Shown here: positions 62,453-64,000 of the stretch, piece by piece
Position numbering within the stretch: the stretch's first letter is position 1
Layout: every line of letters starts with the position of its first letter
Source: Byssothecium circinans
Taxonomy: Eukaryota; Ascomycota; Dothideomycetes; Pleosporales; Massarinaceae
Direction of reading: 5' to 3'
Length of the DNA stretch: 64,000 bases
Assembly: GCA_010015675.1 (NCBI GenBank)
Contig: ML976993.1
Span: 686,864-750,863, forward strand
Made by a program: the position numbers and the translations under genes
The notes under the pieces: generated by a model
Seen by the model: the letters and a program-made list of their open reading frames with translations, nothing else
The model's database searches: none
What the model was told of the DNA's origin: nothing

Positions 62453-63661
62453 AACCAGATGCGAAACATGTCGACGCAGGAAGGTCAAGGTAAGTCACTG
62501 TCCTGTATGCTAATCTCGCTGACCAAAGAAGTGTGATGAGAGCAAGCCCGTTTGTTAGCCCTGTATGAAAGGCAATCGACACTGCGAGACCCCATATCCA
62601 AGGTTAAATATGTGAAACCAAAGGGGCCCTCTTTATCCCTTGACCTCCAATCTGATCGTTCCCTGCCGACGCTCGAATACGACTACGTTGCTGTAATTCG
62701 CTCTACCCCCTCCATTAACGGTGGCAGCTCTTTCCAGACCCTTTGGATAGGCCGTCTCAGCAGCCATAGAAACCATTGAAGCACGGGCAGCAAGGAGATC
62801 ATTGGCCATGTCCCAAGAGTTCATCTTCCACAGCCACGGAAAGCCTGCAACCCATTCTGGTCCAATTTTTCCAGCATGTTCTTCCCGATCGTCGACTTTC
62901 TGCTGTGGCTAATTTCCTCGTCGAAATCCCTGCCAGACTTTGTCATTCAGGGACTCTCGACACGGCAGTGGCGTGCCTAGTCAATTGCCATACATGCTTT
63001 TGCCAGGGACTTCATCCTGGCGAGGACCTCAAGCAAGGCACTTTCATGTTGCATTTCTTAACTCAAAAAATGGTGGCACTCCCATCGCTATGTAAGAACG
63101 CTCGCGCGTCCAATATATCACCAGATCTCCCTGTTCCGTTCTCGATTTGCGACAAAGCACGAAAACTTCGCCAATCAGTTCAACCTGTAGCTGATTTCGT
63201 CGCACGTCGAAAGTGCAATATAAGATGGATGCGCTTGAAGTCCCATCTCTACACACGGATCCCATTATACAGACCGTGTGCCAATTGGCCTCACCAACAG
63301 TCTGTAACGCCTGCGTTAATTATTGGGACTTCTTGCTTGTCGTCAACACTATCCTCGCCAAGTTCATCTCTCCAAACTCGCCGGCGTCAAGTCCCGACCG
63401 TCTCCCCGACCAGTGTTTCCAAACCCGTCAGCATATCTTCAAGGCGTACAAATACTGCGAGCAATACCTGCCTTCGGGCGGCATGTACATGGTTTCACCA
63501 CTTGCAATGTCATACCACGGTGCTGCCACGGAAGAGAGGGCGTGATCATTCATAAAATCATGAAGATTGGGCAATCAATGCCACAGGCCAAGGTATCATG
63601 GGGAGCTGTTGGGGTTGAGGTTATCTCGAAGTTTTTTATCCATCGACTACAACAACTCTAA
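62453..63661 (+). pseudogene. Degraded Zn(II)2Cys6 transcription factor gene
   Basis: The zinc cluster starts at 62460: CETCRRRKVK, a 42-nt GTAAGT...GAAG intron (62490-62531), then CDESKPVC, a TAG stop at 62556-62558, then PCMKGNRHC. All six cysteines and their spacing (x2, x6, x6, x2, x6) are kept; only one of the two residues between Cys4 and Cys5 has become the stop. Further downstream, pieces in shifting frames resemble the rest of such regulators: FFQHVLPDRRLSAVANFLVE and HSGTLDTAVACLVNCH from about 62860, and CNACVNYWDFLLVVN from 63300. Several more stops and frame changes occur. The 5' end was not located. Confidence 0.65.
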
Positions 63662-64000
63662 TGAGGCGTACTGTTCAAGCAAAGCGATGGTTCGTGAAGA
63701 GGTGGTAATCACCAAGGAAATTCTTGAGGCCCTTTGCATCTAGAAGGGCTGTGGTAAGGGTCAAAGGACATCCCATGCTGACCCTCCGATCAAAACGTTC
63801 TGCTCCGCGACATACTCTCAGGTCCAGGCAGATCTTAATATTTGCAATCATGTGTCAAGCTGAACATTTACCCCCTCTCCTCTCCACCTCTCACTTTCCC
63901 CGCTATGGCCCGTGCGAATCTGTCGGGCTTGAACTGTACCCTGTGACTAGCTTTCGCGCAGAATCTCAGCTTTGCATTCGCGGAAACGGCGAATCCAAAC
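63662..64000. other. Window edge, no gene seen
   Basis: No coding frame or repeat supported up to the window end. Confidence 0.4.

Noticed and set aside
1..64000. CRISPR arrays, rRNA and tRNA genes
   Set aside because: No regularly spaced identical repeats, no rRNA-like sequence, and no B-box/A-box pair with a foldable cloverleaf was found by eye on either strand.

Overview
The window is nuclear DNA of a filamentous ascomycete, most likely a Dothideomycete. Genes carry short spliceosomal introns (about 42-140 nt) with GTRNGY donors and CTAAC-type branch sites. There are several fungal-specific Zn(II)2Cys6 regulators, a pogo/Fot1-type transposon disabled by CpA-to-TpA changes that look like repeat-induced point mutation (RIP), and a pair of intron-like repeats resembling the introner-like elements known from Dothideomycetes. 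Exon structures below were derived by hand from frame, splice signals and family motifs.

Layout. 1-9.1 kb: chromate-family transporter; cysteine-rich single-span membrane protein; unknown acidic protein whose only intron is an introner-like repeat; D-2-hydroxyacid (glyoxylate/hydroxypyruvate) reductase. 9.6-14.6 kb: a 1613-residue oxidoreductase joining an indoleamine-dioxygenase-like haem domain, a P450-reductase-type FAD/NADPH module and a cytochrome b5 domain. 15.7-20 kb: a two-repeat reading frame split by one stop, an aldehyde dehydrogenase and a Ctr copper transporter. 21-25.5 kb: three unrecognised genes and a degenerate tandem repeat. 26.3-28.4 kb: the dead transposon with intact 47-bp terminal inverted repeats and TA target duplication. 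28.8-46.6 kb is the conserved, gene-dense core: DUF4202 protein, small proteins, ASNSD1-type asparagine synthetase head to head with a VPS9/CUE Rab5 exchange factor, two divergent Zn2Cys6 regulators, and two unrecognised proteins.

47-50.8 kb is gene-poor and decayed. It opens with a perfect 95-bp inverted repeat (9-nt loop) just downstream of a TATA box. 50.8-64 kb: secreted intradiol dioxygenase; a protein whose predicted 13-nt last exon creates a C-terminal CaaX box; two further unknown proteins; an MFS transporter; a sedolisin protease with a one-base frameshift; and a Zn2Cys6 regulator gene broken by a stop inside its zinc cluster.

The genes do not form an obvious single pathway or secondary-metabolite cluster. 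The most unusual items are the self-contained dioxygenase-reductase-b5 fusion, the giant hairpin, the introner-like repeat pair and the predicted CaaX micro-exon.
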